In this document: in pieces, positions 7,019 to 15,507 of the stretch
Position numbering within the stretch: position 1 is the stretch's first letter
How the letters are laid out: each line of letters starts with the position of its first letter
Assembly (NCBI RefSeq): GCF_001433855.1
Contig: NZ_AZCP01000001.1
Coordinates: 47,146 to 102,626 of the forward strand
Source: Levilactobacillus brevis ATCC 14869 = DSM 20054
GTDB taxonomy: Bacteria > Bacillota > Bacilli > Lactobacillales > Lactobacillaceae
Length of the DNA stretch: 55,481 nt
Direction of reading: 5' to 3'
Position numbers and translations under genes: made by a program
The notes under the pieces: model-generated
Told to the model about the DNA's origin: nothing
What the model saw: the letters and a program-made list of their open reading frames with translations, nothing else
The model's database searches: none

Positions 7019-7270
7019 CTATGCGCTTACTTTTGTAGATATGATCGCATACTTGCTAATTACGAATTGTTTTCTATCATTATAATGTCCATAGAGAGCG
7101 ACATGCGAATTGAGTGTAGCCTGATAAAGAAAATTAAGCCCATGTTGATGAACTAAGCAATTGATTCGATGACCGGAATCGCCTTCAATTTTGACGAAAA
7201 GAAGTAGGGGAGACAGTTTTAGAACTTTGGGTTCAGATACGATACGGCCATTAATCGCAAATCGATTCAT
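7019..7270 (-). CDS. Small SSB-like (OB-fold) protein
   Basis: An 83-residue protein that starts Met-Asn-Arg-Phe-Ala-Ile-Asn-Gly-Arg-Ile, the pattern of the first strand of SSB/PriB OB folds, followed by Leu-Leu-Leu-Phe-Val-Lys-Ile and later His-Val-Ala-Leu-Tyr-Gly-His-Tyr, like the Val-x-Val-x-Gly strand of SSB. It lacks the acidic C-terminal tail of housekeeping SSB and is about half its length, so it may bind ssDNA without the usual partners. A GAGGTG site precedes the ATG. Its promoter holds a LexA-type box (7297-7310), which supports a DNA-damage link. The OB-fold call is from pattern only. Confidence 0.6.
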   Translation of the reverse strand: MNRFAINGRIVSEPKVLKLSPLLLFVKIEGDSGHRINCLVHQHGLNFLYQATLNSHVALYGHYNDRKQFVISKYAIISTKVSA

Positions 7271-7290
7271 ACATAATCACCTCAGCTCTC

Positions 7291-7319
7291 ATTATACGAA
7301 CGAACGTTCAGTCACACAA
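7291..7319 (-). promoter_or_regulatory. Promoter with LexA/DinR-type SOS box
   Basis: Read on the minus strand, -35 TTGTGT and -10 TATAAT are 17 bases apart, 21 bases upstream of the SSB-like start codon. The spacer contains CGAACGAACGTTCA (plus strand 7297-7310), which fits the Gram-positive SOS box CGAAC-N4-GTTC in both arms. A repressor there would block the promoter directly. Confidence 0.6.
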
Positions 7320-7775
7320 GAGAACAGAAAGTAAATAATTCTGAGCGGGGTTATTTGAGTGCTTTAATTCGATGTATTAATTTAAAAACTATGTATTAAA
7401 ATTAAAAAATGCTACAGAATTCCTACTATACCTAGAGTGGAATGCCGGTTTATCAGCATTTTAAAAGAGTTTCCAGACCCCACCTCCGGTATAAGAAGAT
7501 TCATCTCGGGAGTCATCGCAAAGGCGGTGGCTTTTTTGTTATACAAATGTTTAATTAAGCCAAAGATGACAGCGCCGTGCTTGCAGTATTGTCATTGTAT
7601 TCTTTCGAGGCGGGAAACCGAACATAGTGCCTTAAACCTTTTCTTGTTGGGTTAGCGTGCATAATAAGGCCATTTTAAAGACTTTTGGAGAATAGTCTAG
7701 CCCCCAATGGGATAAAACACGAGTCATCAATGAGTGAATTTATGAAGATTTCTCTGTTCGAATGTTTTGGTACTC
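7320..7775. other. Gene-poor stretch between SSB-like and UspA genes
   Basis: No gene I can support. Two direct copies of ATGTATTAA lie 19 bases apart (7372 and 7391) in an AT-rich stretch. A CCACCTCC / GGCGGTGG pair around 7480-7530 with a following T run (near 7532-7538) could be a long-looped terminator-like hairpin. A 38-codon basic ORF from 7441 overlaps this hairpin and lacks a good SD. Confidence 0.3.
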
Positions 7776-7810
7776 AAAAATGGTGCAGATAAAACAGATT
7801 CATCTGCACC
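7776..7810 (-). terminator. Terminator downstream of the UspA gene
   Basis: Minus-strand hairpin GGTGCAGAT / ATCTGCACC (9 bp) followed by ATTTTT. It lies about 170 bases beyond the UspA stop, so the UspA transcript may carry a long 3' tail. Confidence 0.6.
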
Positions 7811-7982
7811 TAAAGTGGTATCGTATTTTTAGTGATCGCTGCCACGGAACCAACCAGGTATCCCCATAGAAATACCTGAGTTCTCACTTATAAGGAAGTT
7901 TAAAGGAAGTTTAATCGTTTTCATCAATACAAGCGTGCTGGCAGGCGACAGTCTAGGGGCGCCCCATGTCGCCTCAAAAGGT

Positions 7983-8450
7983 CTAAGGCGTACGCTGAGG
8001 CTGTGGATCATTTGGCTTGATGATTGTCACATTGTGCTGCGACCAGCTGCTTACGTAGCGAGTCACATGGCCAATCCGGGTATAACGGTCAGCATCCTTT
8101 CCTTGGGCGCCGATAATTGTTTCAATGACGTTGTTCAAGTTGGATAAACGGACAATGGTTCGTCGTGGGTCACCACAAATGATCGAGTTAATCACTGGGG
8201 CCCGTGTTAAGTGATGGGCTTCATTGACCACGTTTTCCAAATTATAAGCTGCTAAAGCTTTTTCTCGGTCAATCTGTGTCTGTAGATCAAACGATTGAAA
8301 CCGGGAGGTGTACCGTGATGGATCAATTACATAGATAAAATATAGGGTTTTATGGCTAGCTGTTGCCATTTTGGCCGCATAAGTAACCAATGAGGAGGTA
8401 ATAGCCGAATGGTCGATAGGCACTAAAATAACATTACCAGTTGTAGTCAT
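7983..8450 (-). CDS. Universal stress protein (UspA family)
   Basis: A 155-residue single-domain Usp protein. Starts are possible at a GTG 12 bases upstream, but the ATG at 8450 has a better spaced AAGGTGG site. The N-terminal strand Val-Ile-Leu-Val-Pro-Ile-Asp-His-Ser and the nucleotide-binding signature Gly-Ala-Gln-Gly followed nine residues later by Gly-His are visible. The last position is usually Ser or Thr, so ATP binding may be altered. Usp proteins help survival in stationary phase and stress; the actual role here is unknown. It is a single gene transcribed alone on the minus strand. Confidence 0.8.
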   Translation of the reverse strand: MTTTGNVILVPIDHSAITSSLVTYAAKMATASHKTLYFIYVIDPSRYTSRFQSFDLQTQIDREKALAAYNLENVVNEAHHLTRAPVINSIICGDPRRTIVRLSNLNNVIETIIGAQGKDADRYTRIGHVTRYVSSWSQHNVTIIKPNDPQPQRTP

Positions 8451-8632
8451 AAGGATAACCACCTTTCTTCACTAAGGCTATTAGCGCGAGCGATAATGAG
8501 GGGCGCACTTTAAAATTGAAAATACTGGCCCATGCTTATCAGCTTTGGTGTTGACGGGCGTACTAATGCCTCAATAAGTTTTTATCAATTCGATTATAGC
8601 ATAAGATTAGCAGGTGAAATCATCTGCCTGAT

Positions 8633-8667
8633 GAAAAACGCCCCTAACCATTTGGCTAGGGGCGTTT
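8633..8667 (-). terminator. Terminator of the matrixin-like gene
   Basis: Minus-strand AACGCCCCTAGCC pairs with GGTTAGGGGCGTT across a short loop, with a T run after it, 37 bases beyond the stop. Confidence 0.85.
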
Positions 8668-8703
8668 CGGGTATTCGTCAATGTCAGCAATAAATCTAAG
8701 GTA

Positions 8704-9273
8704 CTAGTTGTTGTATGCGTTGTCTAAGGCAACTTTGTCTTGGTGGTCAATGGAGGCATAACGATCTGATGCATACATAACGCTGCTCTTACTTGGAGAA
8801 TGACTTAAACCTAAGGCGTGACCAATTTCATGAGTTGCTACGTTTGTACGTTGACTCTTAGTATAGTTGTACTTGCTCAATAGGCTTCGGTTTAAAGTAG
8901 ACTTGGCAGATACGATTTGATCACTGCCACTCTTTTTGTAGTAAGAATAGTTAGTGTAGCCAGCCAATTTACCATCTTGTGTGCTTAAGGATGCAGATGA
9001 GGTCAAGGTAATATCAGCCTTTTCACCAGTTGTAGCGGCTTTCAATTTAACGACACCAACTTTATTCCAACGCTTAACAGCATCTTGCCAAATGTTTTTG
9101 TAATAAGACGAAGCGTTTTCCGTCTTGTATGTAATTGTTGTATCATCCCAACTGCCCCAGCTAGGAGTCTTTGCAGCCGTAGCAGCGGCAAAAATAGTTG
9201 AGCCACAAGTTGAAATTGTTAATGCGATGGTGGCGATCATTAAAATAGTCCATTTAGTAATTTTTGCTAACAT
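8704..9273 (-). CDS. Secreted matrixin-like zinc metalloprotease
   Basis: A 189-residue exported protein. I start at the ATG at 9273; the upstream GTG (9309) has no SD. Residues 1-30 are a signal peptide (Lys-rich start, hydrophobic core, Phe-Ala-Ala-Ala cleavage region). Near residue 144 is the full metzincin zinc site His-Glu-Ile-Gly-His-Ala-Leu-Gly-Leu-Ser-His, followed by Ser-Val-Met-Tyr as the Met-turn. The fold and size are those of small bacterial matrixin/archaemetzincin-like proteases. There is no obvious propeptide with a cysteine switch and no wall anchor, so it is probably released. Substrate unknown. It is transcribed alone. Confidence 0.85.
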   Translation of the reverse strand: MLAKITKWTILMIATIALTISTCGSTIFAAATAAKTPSWGSWDDTTITYKTENASSYYKNIWQDAVKRWNKVGVVKLKAATTGEKADITLTSSASLSTQDGKLAGYTNYSYYKKSGSDQIVSAKSTLNRSLLSKYNYTKSQRTNVATHEIGHALGLSHSPSKSSVMYASDRYASIDHQDKVALDNAYNN

Positions 9274-9537
9274 TGAGAATACCCACTTTCTTAAAATCCG
9301 AATAATCACTTTTTTAATTGCTTGCTATCTTATTGACTATGGTTAGTATAAGACGGTTAGCAGGGACGGTTGACGGCCATCCTAATGATTGTGGATAAAA
9401 GCTGGGGGACAGTTTTATTAAAGTGGATATAATGTATCCCAAATGGCGAATTGTGTGGTACTAAAGCGTTACAGGTTAGCACTTGTGGCTAACCTGATAT
9501 CGGCAGTTTCTTTTGATATCTGAAACTGAAGCTAAAG
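9274..9537. other. Spacer with two unexplained hairpins
   Basis: No gene. A TATAAT sits at 9428-9433 (plus strand, poor -35). Downstream are two clean hairpins, GGTTAGC / GCTAACC (9474-9494) and CAGTTTC / GAAACTG (9504-9528). The hairpin at 9538 ends in T only on the minus strand, so a plus-strand RNA has no clear end. Confidence 0.3.
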
Positions 9538-9585
9538 AAAACACCTGGGGCTGTGATTCGAAATAATCACGGCCCCAGGTGTTAA
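9538..9585 (-). terminator. Terminator of the YbjQ-family gene
   Basis: A long, near-perfect 19-bp stem (AACACCTGGGGC... / ...GCCCCAGGTGTT) with a 5-base loop. On the minus strand it is followed by TTTTCTTT. Confidence 0.8.
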
Positions 9586-9646
9586 AATAATAGTTGATCG
9601 AGTGTAACGAACATTTACAAAGATCGTGTCATCATTTTACAGTAAA

Positions 9647-9970
9647 TTACAGATATTTGACAGCGGTTCCATATGCGGCGACGGATTGCATATCTGTTCC
9701 GATTGATCCGGAGTCAAACCGCATCATAACGACAGCGTCTGCTCCCATATCACGTGCATTTTTGCGTAACCGGTCTACGGAAATATTACGGGCTTCATCT
9801 AACATTTTCGTATAATCTTTGATTTCACCACCCACCACGTTCTTCAAGGCGGCCCCCATATTACGTAAGACGTTTTTCGATTGAGTCGTTAGGCCAAAGA
9901 CTTCACCAATAACCTCATATTCTTTTCCCGGTATATGTTCCGTTGTTGTGACTAATAAATCATTATTCAT
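9647..9970 (-). CDS. YbjQ/UPF0145 family protein
   Basis: A 107-residue soluble protein; the ATG at 9970 follows a strong GAGGAGG site, so upstream starts are unlikely. It has the YbjQ hallmarks: Val-Ile-Gly-Glu-Val-Phe-Gly near residue 23, Gly-Gly-Glu-Ile-Lys-Asp-Tyr-Thr, Met-Gly-Ala-Asp-Ala-Val-Val and the ending Val-Ala-Ala-Tyr-Gly-Thr-Ala-Val. The family forms small pentameric barrels and is often called heavy-metal-binding, but its function is not settled. A shorter relative occurs at 24693. Confidence 0.85.
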   Translation of the reverse strand: MNNDLLVTTTEHIPGKEYEVIGEVFGLTTQSKNVLRNMGAALKNVVGGEIKDYTKMLDEARNISVDRLRKNARDMGADAVVMMRFDSGSIGTDMQSVAAYGTAVKYL

Positions 9971-10175
9971 TATTATTTCCTCCTCAACATGAATTAACTT
10001 CAATATACCGATATTACGGACGAAAGGCAAGTTGGGACCATTCACCGACATTAAGCCAATAATTATAGATTTAATATATTATTAATGATAATGGGTATTA
10101 ATTTTATTCTTCGTGTGTTAAAGTATCCTTACGGTTGATTGAAATTAAGAATCACCGTTGAGAGGATGTTTTGTA

Positions 10176-10745
10176 ATGGATAAAAATGATCTCAGTGGCG
10201 GTATGTCACCTGAATCGATTGGCCCGAAGGATAGAAAATTAATTGATCAATTTCTTGAATTGCGCCAATCTTATCAAGCAATTACGCAACAGATTGAACA
10301 TGACCTGCAAACGCCATTGGATCATTATCAACAAAAGCGATTATTTTATCTAGACGTGGGGGACTTAACGCACTTTCGACTGAATTTTTTTGATACGGTT
10401 GGTTACTTTTTACGTGAGTCATTAGCGACGACCTATCATCTTGAAATATGGGATCGGCAGACGCATCAAAAACGCTATTATTCGCTAGATGAGCTACAGC
10501 ACATATCTCGCTGGGAGGTAGAACAGGGGACCGCGATAGAGACTATAACTTATGGCAGGCTGGGTTATCGGATTCGGCGTACATTTGATATTTATAACCG
10601 CCGTTTATATGTTAGTAAGACAGAATTTTTTAACGCTAACGAACAGATTCCGCTAATTGATGGCCTGATGTTATTGCAACAAGAATTGAACGATCACACG
10701 TTGTGGATTCGGGGAAAGTTATTACGAATCAAAGATTTTACCTAA
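10176..10745 (+). CDS. Uncharacterised 189-residue cytoplasmic protein
   Basis: ATG at 10176 is preceded by GAGAGGA with good spacing; the upstream ATG at 10158 would include that site. No signal peptide or membrane span. The middle has many aromatic residues and a beta-rich pattern (Phe-Arg-Leu-Asn-Phe-Phe-Asp-Thr-Val-Gly-Tyr-Phe, and Thr-Tyr-Gly-Arg-Leu-Gly-Tyr-Arg-Ile-Arg-Arg). The codon pattern and ending terminator support a real gene. I do not recognise the family. It is single and convergent with the next gene. Confidence 0.7.
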   Translation: MDKNDLSGGMSPESIGPKDRKLIDQFLELRQSYQAITQQIEHDLQTPLDHYQQKRLFYLDVGDLTHFRLNFFDTVGYFLRESLATTYHLEIWDRQTHQKRYYSLDELQHISRWEVEQGTAIETITYGRLGYRIRRTFDIYNRRLYVSKTEFFNANEQIPLIDGLMLLQQELNDHTLWIRGKLLRIKDFT

Positions 10746-10757
10746 ATAGAGAAACTA

Positions 10758-10797
10758 AAAGACGCTCAATCTTAATTAAATGATTGGGCGTCTTAAT
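10758..10797. terminator. Bidirectional terminator between convergent genes
   Basis: AAAGACGCTCAATC pairs with GATTGGGCGTCTT around an AT-rich loop. The right arm includes the stop codon of the minus-strand gene, whose reading gives a TCTTTT tail. Confidence 0.7.
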
Positions 10798-11134
10798 TGG
10801 TAACATGGATCAGATGTTTGGCTTGCAGTTGCGTTTGTGCCAGTCCGACTTGACCGCGAAGTAAGTCAGTGTGGTTAACGGCAATCACATTACGATGATC
10901 CAGTAGGTGATCCGTAGCCTGAAGAATTCGTTGGTCAATCAGGTAAAGAACGGACGGCTCTACATTGAGATTCCAATGATGGTCCGCTTTTACGGCGATT
11001 CGTGGTAAGTGAAGTGCGGTTGCTAAATTCTGACAAAAGTGGTCAATTAGGCTAGCGTCAACCACGCGGTTACCGGTAAGGGTGGGTTGATAGCTACCGC
11101 TAAGAATGTCACCAATCACTTTGATGGTGGTCAT
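10793..11134 (-). CDS. Uncharacterised 113-residue protein
   Basis: A soluble protein with a strong GGAGGAACC site. It begins Thr-Thr-Ile-Lys-Val-Ile-Gly-Asp-Ile-Leu-Ser-Gly-Ser-Tyr, is His-rich (about ten His) and ends in a Gln/Ala-rich helix. No catalytic motif is clear and I do not recognise the family. Single gene with its stop inside the shared terminator. Confidence 0.65.
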   Translation of the reverse strand: MTTIKVIGDILSGSYQPTLTGNRVVDASLIDHFCQNLATALHLPRIAVKADHHWNLNVEPSVLYLIDQRILQATDHLLDHRNVIAVNHTDLLRGQVGLAQTQLQAKHLIHVTN

Positions 11135-11239
11135 TAAGGTTCCTCCATTATGATTTGATGTCTCATTCTAGCACGGTTTATTTTAAGAACGATAGTCACA
11201 AGCTAGTGGCTTAGCCAAACCTTAAAAACTAACCATATT

Positions 11240-11947
11240 TTAAAGCAAAATGAATAGGCCGGTTATCAACTGTAAGAGTCCTGATGTAACTAAGCGGTAG
11301 CGTTCATTTAATCGGGGTTGTAACCACCAATGGACTGCCACGATGAGAATGACGACAAGAATCCGCCAGGAAAAAGCGACGCCGCTCATGATGATAATAA
11401 GAATGAGCGGTGAAATCAGCGTTAAGCGCCAATCACGTTCAGCGGGTAGATAATATGGTTCAAAAAAGACTAAATAACTGGCAACTAGGGGTAATAATAA
11501 AGTTAGAAATTGTAGTGCCAAGTAGTGATTTCGTAAAAAAAACAGTACGACTGGTATGCCGCAACCAGCCAAGCAACTAAAAACAACGAGCCCGTAGACA
11601 GACTGTAAGCCCAACTGTGGGAGACAAACGAGAACTAGAAACAGACAGATCAGTAGTGCAAAAAACTGGACCAAATGGGCATTGGGTGCTGCTAAGAAGC
11701 CCATCGTGGCGGCTGCCACGACTAAGACTGGTCCAATTCGTGATTGAAAGTGATGATTCAAGATCAAGAAGACACCAGCGGCTAATAGACCGCCATACAT
11801 TAGTAGATAAAACTTAACGAGCGTAGTCAACGGACTGCCTGTATTAACGGTTGATCCGGCTAACCACCAGAGACTATTTTGACATGCAGTGAAGATAACA
11901 AGTTGCTGGACTGTTCGATTTTTTAAGAAGGCCATGAGCGTGGTCAT
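11240..11947 (-). CDS. Uncharacterised polytopic membrane protein
   Basis: A 235-residue protein with about seven to eight hydrophobic segments, very rich in Leu, Val and Ile, with short loops. It has a GGAGCG site before the ATG. There is no motif for a known transporter or protease family. It lies divergent from the metK riboswitch and is separated from the gene at 10793 by about 100 bases. Function unknown. Confidence 0.7.
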   Translation of the reverse strand: MTTLMAFLKNRTVQQLVIFTACQNSLWWLAGSTVNTGSPLTTLVKFYLLMYGGLLAAGVFLILNHHFQSRIGPVLVVAAATMGFLAAPNAHLVQFFALLICLFLVLVCLPQLGLQSVYGLVVFSCLAGCGIPVVLFFLRNHYLALQFLTLLLPLVASYLVFFEPYYLPAERDWRLTLISPLILIIIMSGVAFSWRILVVILIVAVHWWLQPRLNERYRLVTSGLLQLITGLFILL

Positions 11948-12043
11948 GGAATCGCTCCATTCAATTGGTTATAGTGTTGCTTTTTATATTAGTGATTATT
12001 TGTGGTGCGGTCAACGGTTCTTTCAGATTTTTCCGGCACTTCC

Positions 12044-12072
12044 TTTTAAGTCAACTGATTTTGTGGTAAAAT
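12044..12072 (+). promoter_or_regulatory. Likely metK promoter
   Basis: TTTTAA and TAAAAT are separated by 17 bases, and the -10 has an upstream TGG giving an extended -10. The predicted start (about 12079) is just before the SAM-III element. Confidence 0.5.
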
Positions 12073-12079
12073 TCTTGAG

Positions 12080-12190
12080 TTATGAGTCAATTCCCGATAG
12101 GATTCACATGCTAGTGAAGCTGCCTTGTAACCGAATGGCGACGAGATTATCGGTCAACTTGCCGTCTACTATATCTAGGGGGAATATCCA
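12080..12190 (+). promoter_or_regulatory. SAM-III (SMK box) riboswitch
   Basis: The leader contains TTCCCGATAGGAT at 12091-12103, matching the conserved SMK-box core, and ends with an exposed AGGGGGAA Shine-Dalgarno (12177-12183) seven bases before the metK start. In the SMK box SAM binding pairs the SD with upstream sequence and blocks translation. Position before metK in Lactobacillales is exactly where this class is known. No intrinsic terminator is seen, which agrees with translational control. Confidence 0.85.
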
Positions 12191-13378
12191 TTGCAAGAAA
12201 GACATTTATTTACGTCAGAATCCGTTTCTGAAGGCCATCCTGATAAGATCGCTGATCAAATTAGTGATGCCATTTTAGACGCATTATTGGCGCAAGATCC
12301 AGATTCTCGAGTGGCTTGTGAGACATCAGTCACGACAGGCTTGGTTTTAGTTTTCGGTGAAATTTCAACGAAGGCTTACGTTGATATTCAAAAAGTGGTT
12401 CGCCAGACGATTAAAGAGATTGGTTATACGGATGGTCAATATGGGTTTGACGGCGACAACTGTGCCGTTCTCGTGGCAATCGACGAACAATCACCCGATA
12501 TTGCCCAAGGGGTCGATGATTCCTTAGAAACCCGGGAAGGTGATGCTGATCCGTTAGATCAGATTGGCGCTGGTGATCAAGGATTAATGTTTGGGTACGC
12601 GGTTAATGAGACACCTGAATTGATGCCGTTACCAATCGAATTGAGCCATGCTTTGATGCGACGGATTGCGATGCTTCGTAAGCAAGCCGTTTTAGATTAC
12701 CTACGTCCAGACGCCAAGGCTGAAGTAACGGTTGAATATGATGATAATGATCAACCCTTACGCGTGGACACGGTTGTTCTTAGTACGCAGCATGATCCAG
12801 ACGTTACGTTGGATCGTATTCGCCAAGATGTTATTGAACAAGTTATTAAGCCAACTATTCCGGCTGACTTGTTGGATGATCAAACGAAATACTTCATTAA
12901 TCCAACTGGTCGATTCGTCATCGGTGGTCCACAAGGGGATGCTGGTTTGACTGGCCGTAAGATTATTGTTGATACGTATGGTGGTGCCGCTCGTCATGGT
13001 GGTGGGGCCTTTTCTGGTAAGGACGCAACGAAGGTTGACCGGTCTGCCAGCTACGCTGCTCGCTACATTGCCAAAAACATCGTGGCGGCTGAATTAGCCC
13101 AGAAGTGTGAAGTTCAAATTGCTTACGCCATTGGGGTGGCTGAACCCGTTTCCGTATACGTTAATACGTTTGGGACTGGCACAGTTGCTGAAGCGAAATT
13201 AGCAGCAGCTGTCCGTGATCTATTTGATTTACGGCCAGCTGGAATTATCCAAATGTTGGATTTAAAGCGACCAATCTATAAGCAAACGGCGGCTTATGGT
13301 CACTTTGGCCGAACCGACATTGATTTGCCTTGGGAACATACTGATAAGGTAGATGCTTTGAAGGCTGCTTGCAAGTAA
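12191..13378 (+). CDS. metK: S-adenosylmethionine synthetase
   Basis: A 395-residue full-length MetK, making SAM from methionine and ATP. Visible motifs: [13 protein letters not shown] at the N-terminus, [12 protein letters not shown], and Gly-Gly-Gly-Ala-Phe-Ser-Gly-Lys-Asp near residue 270. The start is TTG, chosen because the GGGGG SD and the family N-terminus both point to it. Expression is expected to fall when SAM is high, through the SMK box. A terminator follows at 13393. Confidence 0.97.
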   Translation: MQERHLFTSESVSEGHPDKIADQISDAILDALLAQDPDSRVACETSVTTGLVLVFGEISTKAYVDIQKVVRQTIKEIGYTDGQYGFDGDNCAVLVAIDEQSPDIAQGVDDSLETREGDADPLDQIGAGDQGLMFGYAVNETPELMPLPIELSHALMRRIAMLRKQAVLDYLRPDAKAEVTVEYDDNDQPLRVDTVVLSTQHDPDVTLDRIRQDVIEQVIKPTIPADLLDDQTKYFINPTGRFVIGGPQGDAGLTGRKIIVDTYGGAARHGGGAFSGKDATKVDRSASYAARYIAKNIVAAELAQKCEVQIAYAIGVAEPVSVYVNTFGTGTVAEAKLAAAVRDLFDLRPAGIIQMLDLKRPIYKQTAAYGHFGRTDIDLPWEHTDKVDALKAACK

Positions 13379-13392
13379 ATAAGTTAAAAATT

Positions 13393-13432
13393 AGACGGTT
13401 AGACGCTCGGTTGAGCGGCCTAGCCGTTTTTC
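13393..13432 (+). terminator. Terminator after metK
   Basis: GACGGTTAGACGCTC pairs with GAGCGGCCTAGCCGT (a few mismatches) and is followed by TTTTTC. Confidence 0.75.
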
Positions 13433-13583
13433 GTCGTGCTGACTAAAAAAGATGAGCTTCCCTCTTGATATTTATGAAGCTAGCCGTGATAATTAGGACA
13501 TTACTGTAAATCAGAAATTGGGAAGTAGCAGCAATTGGCTACTTAGATTCGTTGAGTGGTGGGGCCAACGTTAGGAGGAAATT

Positions 13584-15059
13584 ATGGTTAAGAAACAAAC
13601 TAACGTTGGTGTTGTAACGGGTGCTGTTTTTGTAGCGACATTTATGTCAGCAATTGAAGGAACAATCGTTTCAACGGCCATGCCCACTATTGTTGGTGAT
13701 CTGCACGGGGTTGCCTTGATGAACTGGGTATTCTCTATTTTTCTGCTGACTAGTGCACTGGCAACGCCAATCTATGGCAAGTTAGCGGATACGGTTGGTC
13801 GAAAGCTCGTCTTTCTAGTCGGTCTATTTGTGTTTATTTTAGGCTCAACCTTGTCCGGAATGTCGCAATCAATGGAGACATTAATTGCTTGGCGTGCACT
13901 TCAAGGGATTGGTGCAGGTGCCATTATGCCAGTCTCTTTTACAATCTTAGCGGATATTTATCCCGTTGAACAACGGGCCCGCGTGATGGGTCTGAACGGG
14001 TCTGCTTGGGGCATTGCTGCCGTTGTGGCCCCACTATTAGGGGGCTTCATCGTTGATCAACTCAGCTGGCACTGGATCTTTTTCATTAATATTCCAATTG
14101 GGATTATCACGATGCTATTGATTTGGTTTTTCCTGAATGAATCAACGCAGCGAAAACCCTTTACGATGGACTGGGCAGGGTGCTTATGGCTATCGGTTGG
14201 GCTATTAGCGTTGATGTTAACCTTCCAATTATTGAGTGAGGGTAACTTAGGAATCATCTGGATTATAGTTGGTTTTCTGGTCACAATTGTGGCATTTTGG
14301 CTATTTTTACGACGAGAGCAACGCACCGATGACCCGTTGATTCCATTAGCCCTTTTTCGGAATCGAACGTTTGTCATTCAAAACTTAATTGCGGCCTTAT
14401 TAAGTGGTTTTATCATGGGATTTGAAGTCTATTTACCGACGTGGACGCAAGGCCTATTAGGTCTATTGGCGTCACAGGCGGGGTTTGCTATTACGCCAAG
14501 TTCACTGATGTGGATTGTCGGGTCCTTTATCGCTGGTAAGCTTCTTATGCGGCGCTCGCCTAATCAAATTGTTAATATTGCTCTGACACTGGTTCTAATT
14601 GGTGCTGTAACAATGGCTTTATTGCCAGCAAATACGCCGTTTTGGTGTTTCTTTGTGATTGCTGCAATCTGTGGTACTGGTTTTGGGATTACCATTACGA
14701 CCACTACGGTGACGGTACAGAGTCAGGTGCCTGTCGATGAGGTTGGTGTGGCAACGTCATTTAACACCTTATCGCGGACACTAGGGCAAACGGTGATGGT
14801 CTCACTATTCGGCATCATCATGAATGTCGAGATGGCCCGTGGGGTAGCGCAACACCCCAAAACAACGATGGCGATGATGAATCAACTGATTAATCCGCAG
14901 ACGGCCAAAGACTTGCCTCAGGCTCTCTTGCCGACGCTTCACGGTATCTTATACCAAGGACTGCATGTCATCTTTATTGCGGGTGCTGGATTGATTGTGA
15001 TATCGTTCATGGTAAATTGGCTTGATCGTAAGAATACTCAGCGGGTTACTGAGCATTAA
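13584..15059 (+). CDS. MFS drug exporter, EmrB/QacA (DHA2) type
   Basis: A 491-residue transporter with about 14 membrane segments. Motif A is Gly-Lys-Leu-Ala-Asp-Thr-Val-Gly-Arg-Lys; motif C is in Val-Ala-Pro-Leu-Leu-Gly-Gly-Phe-Ile, and TM1 has the Ser-Ala-Ile-Glu-Gly-Thr-Ile-Val motif of DHA2 exporters. Such proteins expel lipophilic cations, dyes or drugs using the proton gradient. AGGAGGAAA precedes the ATG. No regulator lies beside it and it is not clearly cotranscribed with metK. Confidence 0.9.
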   Translation: MVKKQTNVGVVTGAVFVATFMSAIEGTIVSTAMPTIVGDLHGVALMNWVFSIFLLTSALATPIYGKLADTVGRKLVFLVGLFVFILGSTLSGMSQSMETLIAWRALQGIGAGAIMPVSFTILADIYPVEQRARVMGLNGSAWGIAAVVAPLLGGFIVDQLSWHWIFFINIPIGIITMLLIWFFLNESTQRKPFTMDWAGCLWLSVGLLALMLTFQLLSEGNLGIIWIIVGFLVTIVAFWLFLRREQRTDDPLIPLALFRNRTFVIQNLIAALLSGFIMGFEVYLPTWTQGLLGLLASQAGFAITPSSLMWIVGSFIAGKLLMRRSPNQIVNIALTLVLIGAVTMALLPANTPFWCFFVIAAICGTGFGITITTTTVTVQSQVPVDEVGVATSFNTLSRTLGQTVMVSLFGIIMNVEMARGVAQHPKTTMAMMNQLINPQTAKDLPQALLPTLHGILYQGLHVIFIAGAGLIVISFMVNWLDRKNTQRVTEH

Positions 15060-15132
15060 GAGCTAAATTATTCCCGTTTTAAACTAAGTTACGGTATAAT
15101 AGCTATAAATAACGGTAGATGGAGGCGATAAG

Positions 15133-15459
15133 ATGTTTGAAAGTAATCATGCCCGCTATGCGAGTTACGGCACGGTGGCGGCCTTACCAGGTGAGATGAT
15201 TGATGCTGTTTGGCAGATTATTGATGACGACCTCCAGGGACTTTTCCCGTTGGCAAATTTGCTAACATTTAAGTTGCATAATAACCAAGGACAAACGACT
15301 TTTGAATACGTCCAAACTGATGATGACCAAGAGGTGACATTGCGAGCCGGATTTGACACACAGTTCGGGTACACTCCTGAATTGCCGGCTACAGTTTTGG
15401 CGTATGATGATGGTGATAGTCAGATTATTTTATTACCATCTGAAACGGCTGAACACTAA
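15133..15459 (+). CDS. DUF960 family protein
   Basis: A 108-residue soluble acidic protein. Arg-Tyr-Ala-Ser-Tyr-Gly-Thr-Val, Trp-Gln-Ile-Ile-Asp-Asp and the C-terminal acidic strand resemble the DUF960 family found in lactobacilli and streptococci. GATGGAGGCG gives a good SD; a TATAAT lies about 35 bases upstream. No function is known. Confidence 0.75.
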   Translation: MFESNHARYASYGTVAALPGEMIDAVWQIIDDDLQGLFPLANLLTFKLHNNQGQTTFEYVQTDDDQEVTLRAGFDTQFGYTPELPATVLAYDDGDSQIILLPSETAEH

Positions 15460-15503
15460 AAAAAGAACTGTGAAATCTATGATGATTTCACAGTTCTTTT
15501 TTT
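15458..15503. terminator. Bidirectional terminator
   Basis: A 15-bp perfect stem (AAGAACTGTGAAATC / GATTTCACAGTTCTT) flanked by A and T runs serves both convergent genes. Confidence 0.95.
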
Positions 15504-15507
15504 ATAT

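Noticed and set aside
7430-7455. AGAGTGGAATGCCGG resembling a T-box core
   Set aside because: The canonical core is AGGGTGG-N-ACCGCG; here the ACCGCG part is not matched and no synthetase or amino-acid gene follows.
7437-7655. 72-codon ORF and a 38-codon basic ORF in another frame
   Set aside because: No good SD for either, unusual composition, and a hairpin with a T run crosses them.
7829-8011. 60-codon minus-strand ORF overlapping the end of the UspA gene
   Set aside because: No SD, start inside the UspA coding sequence, and it contains a GGCGACA / TGTCGCC hairpin better explained as 3' UTR.
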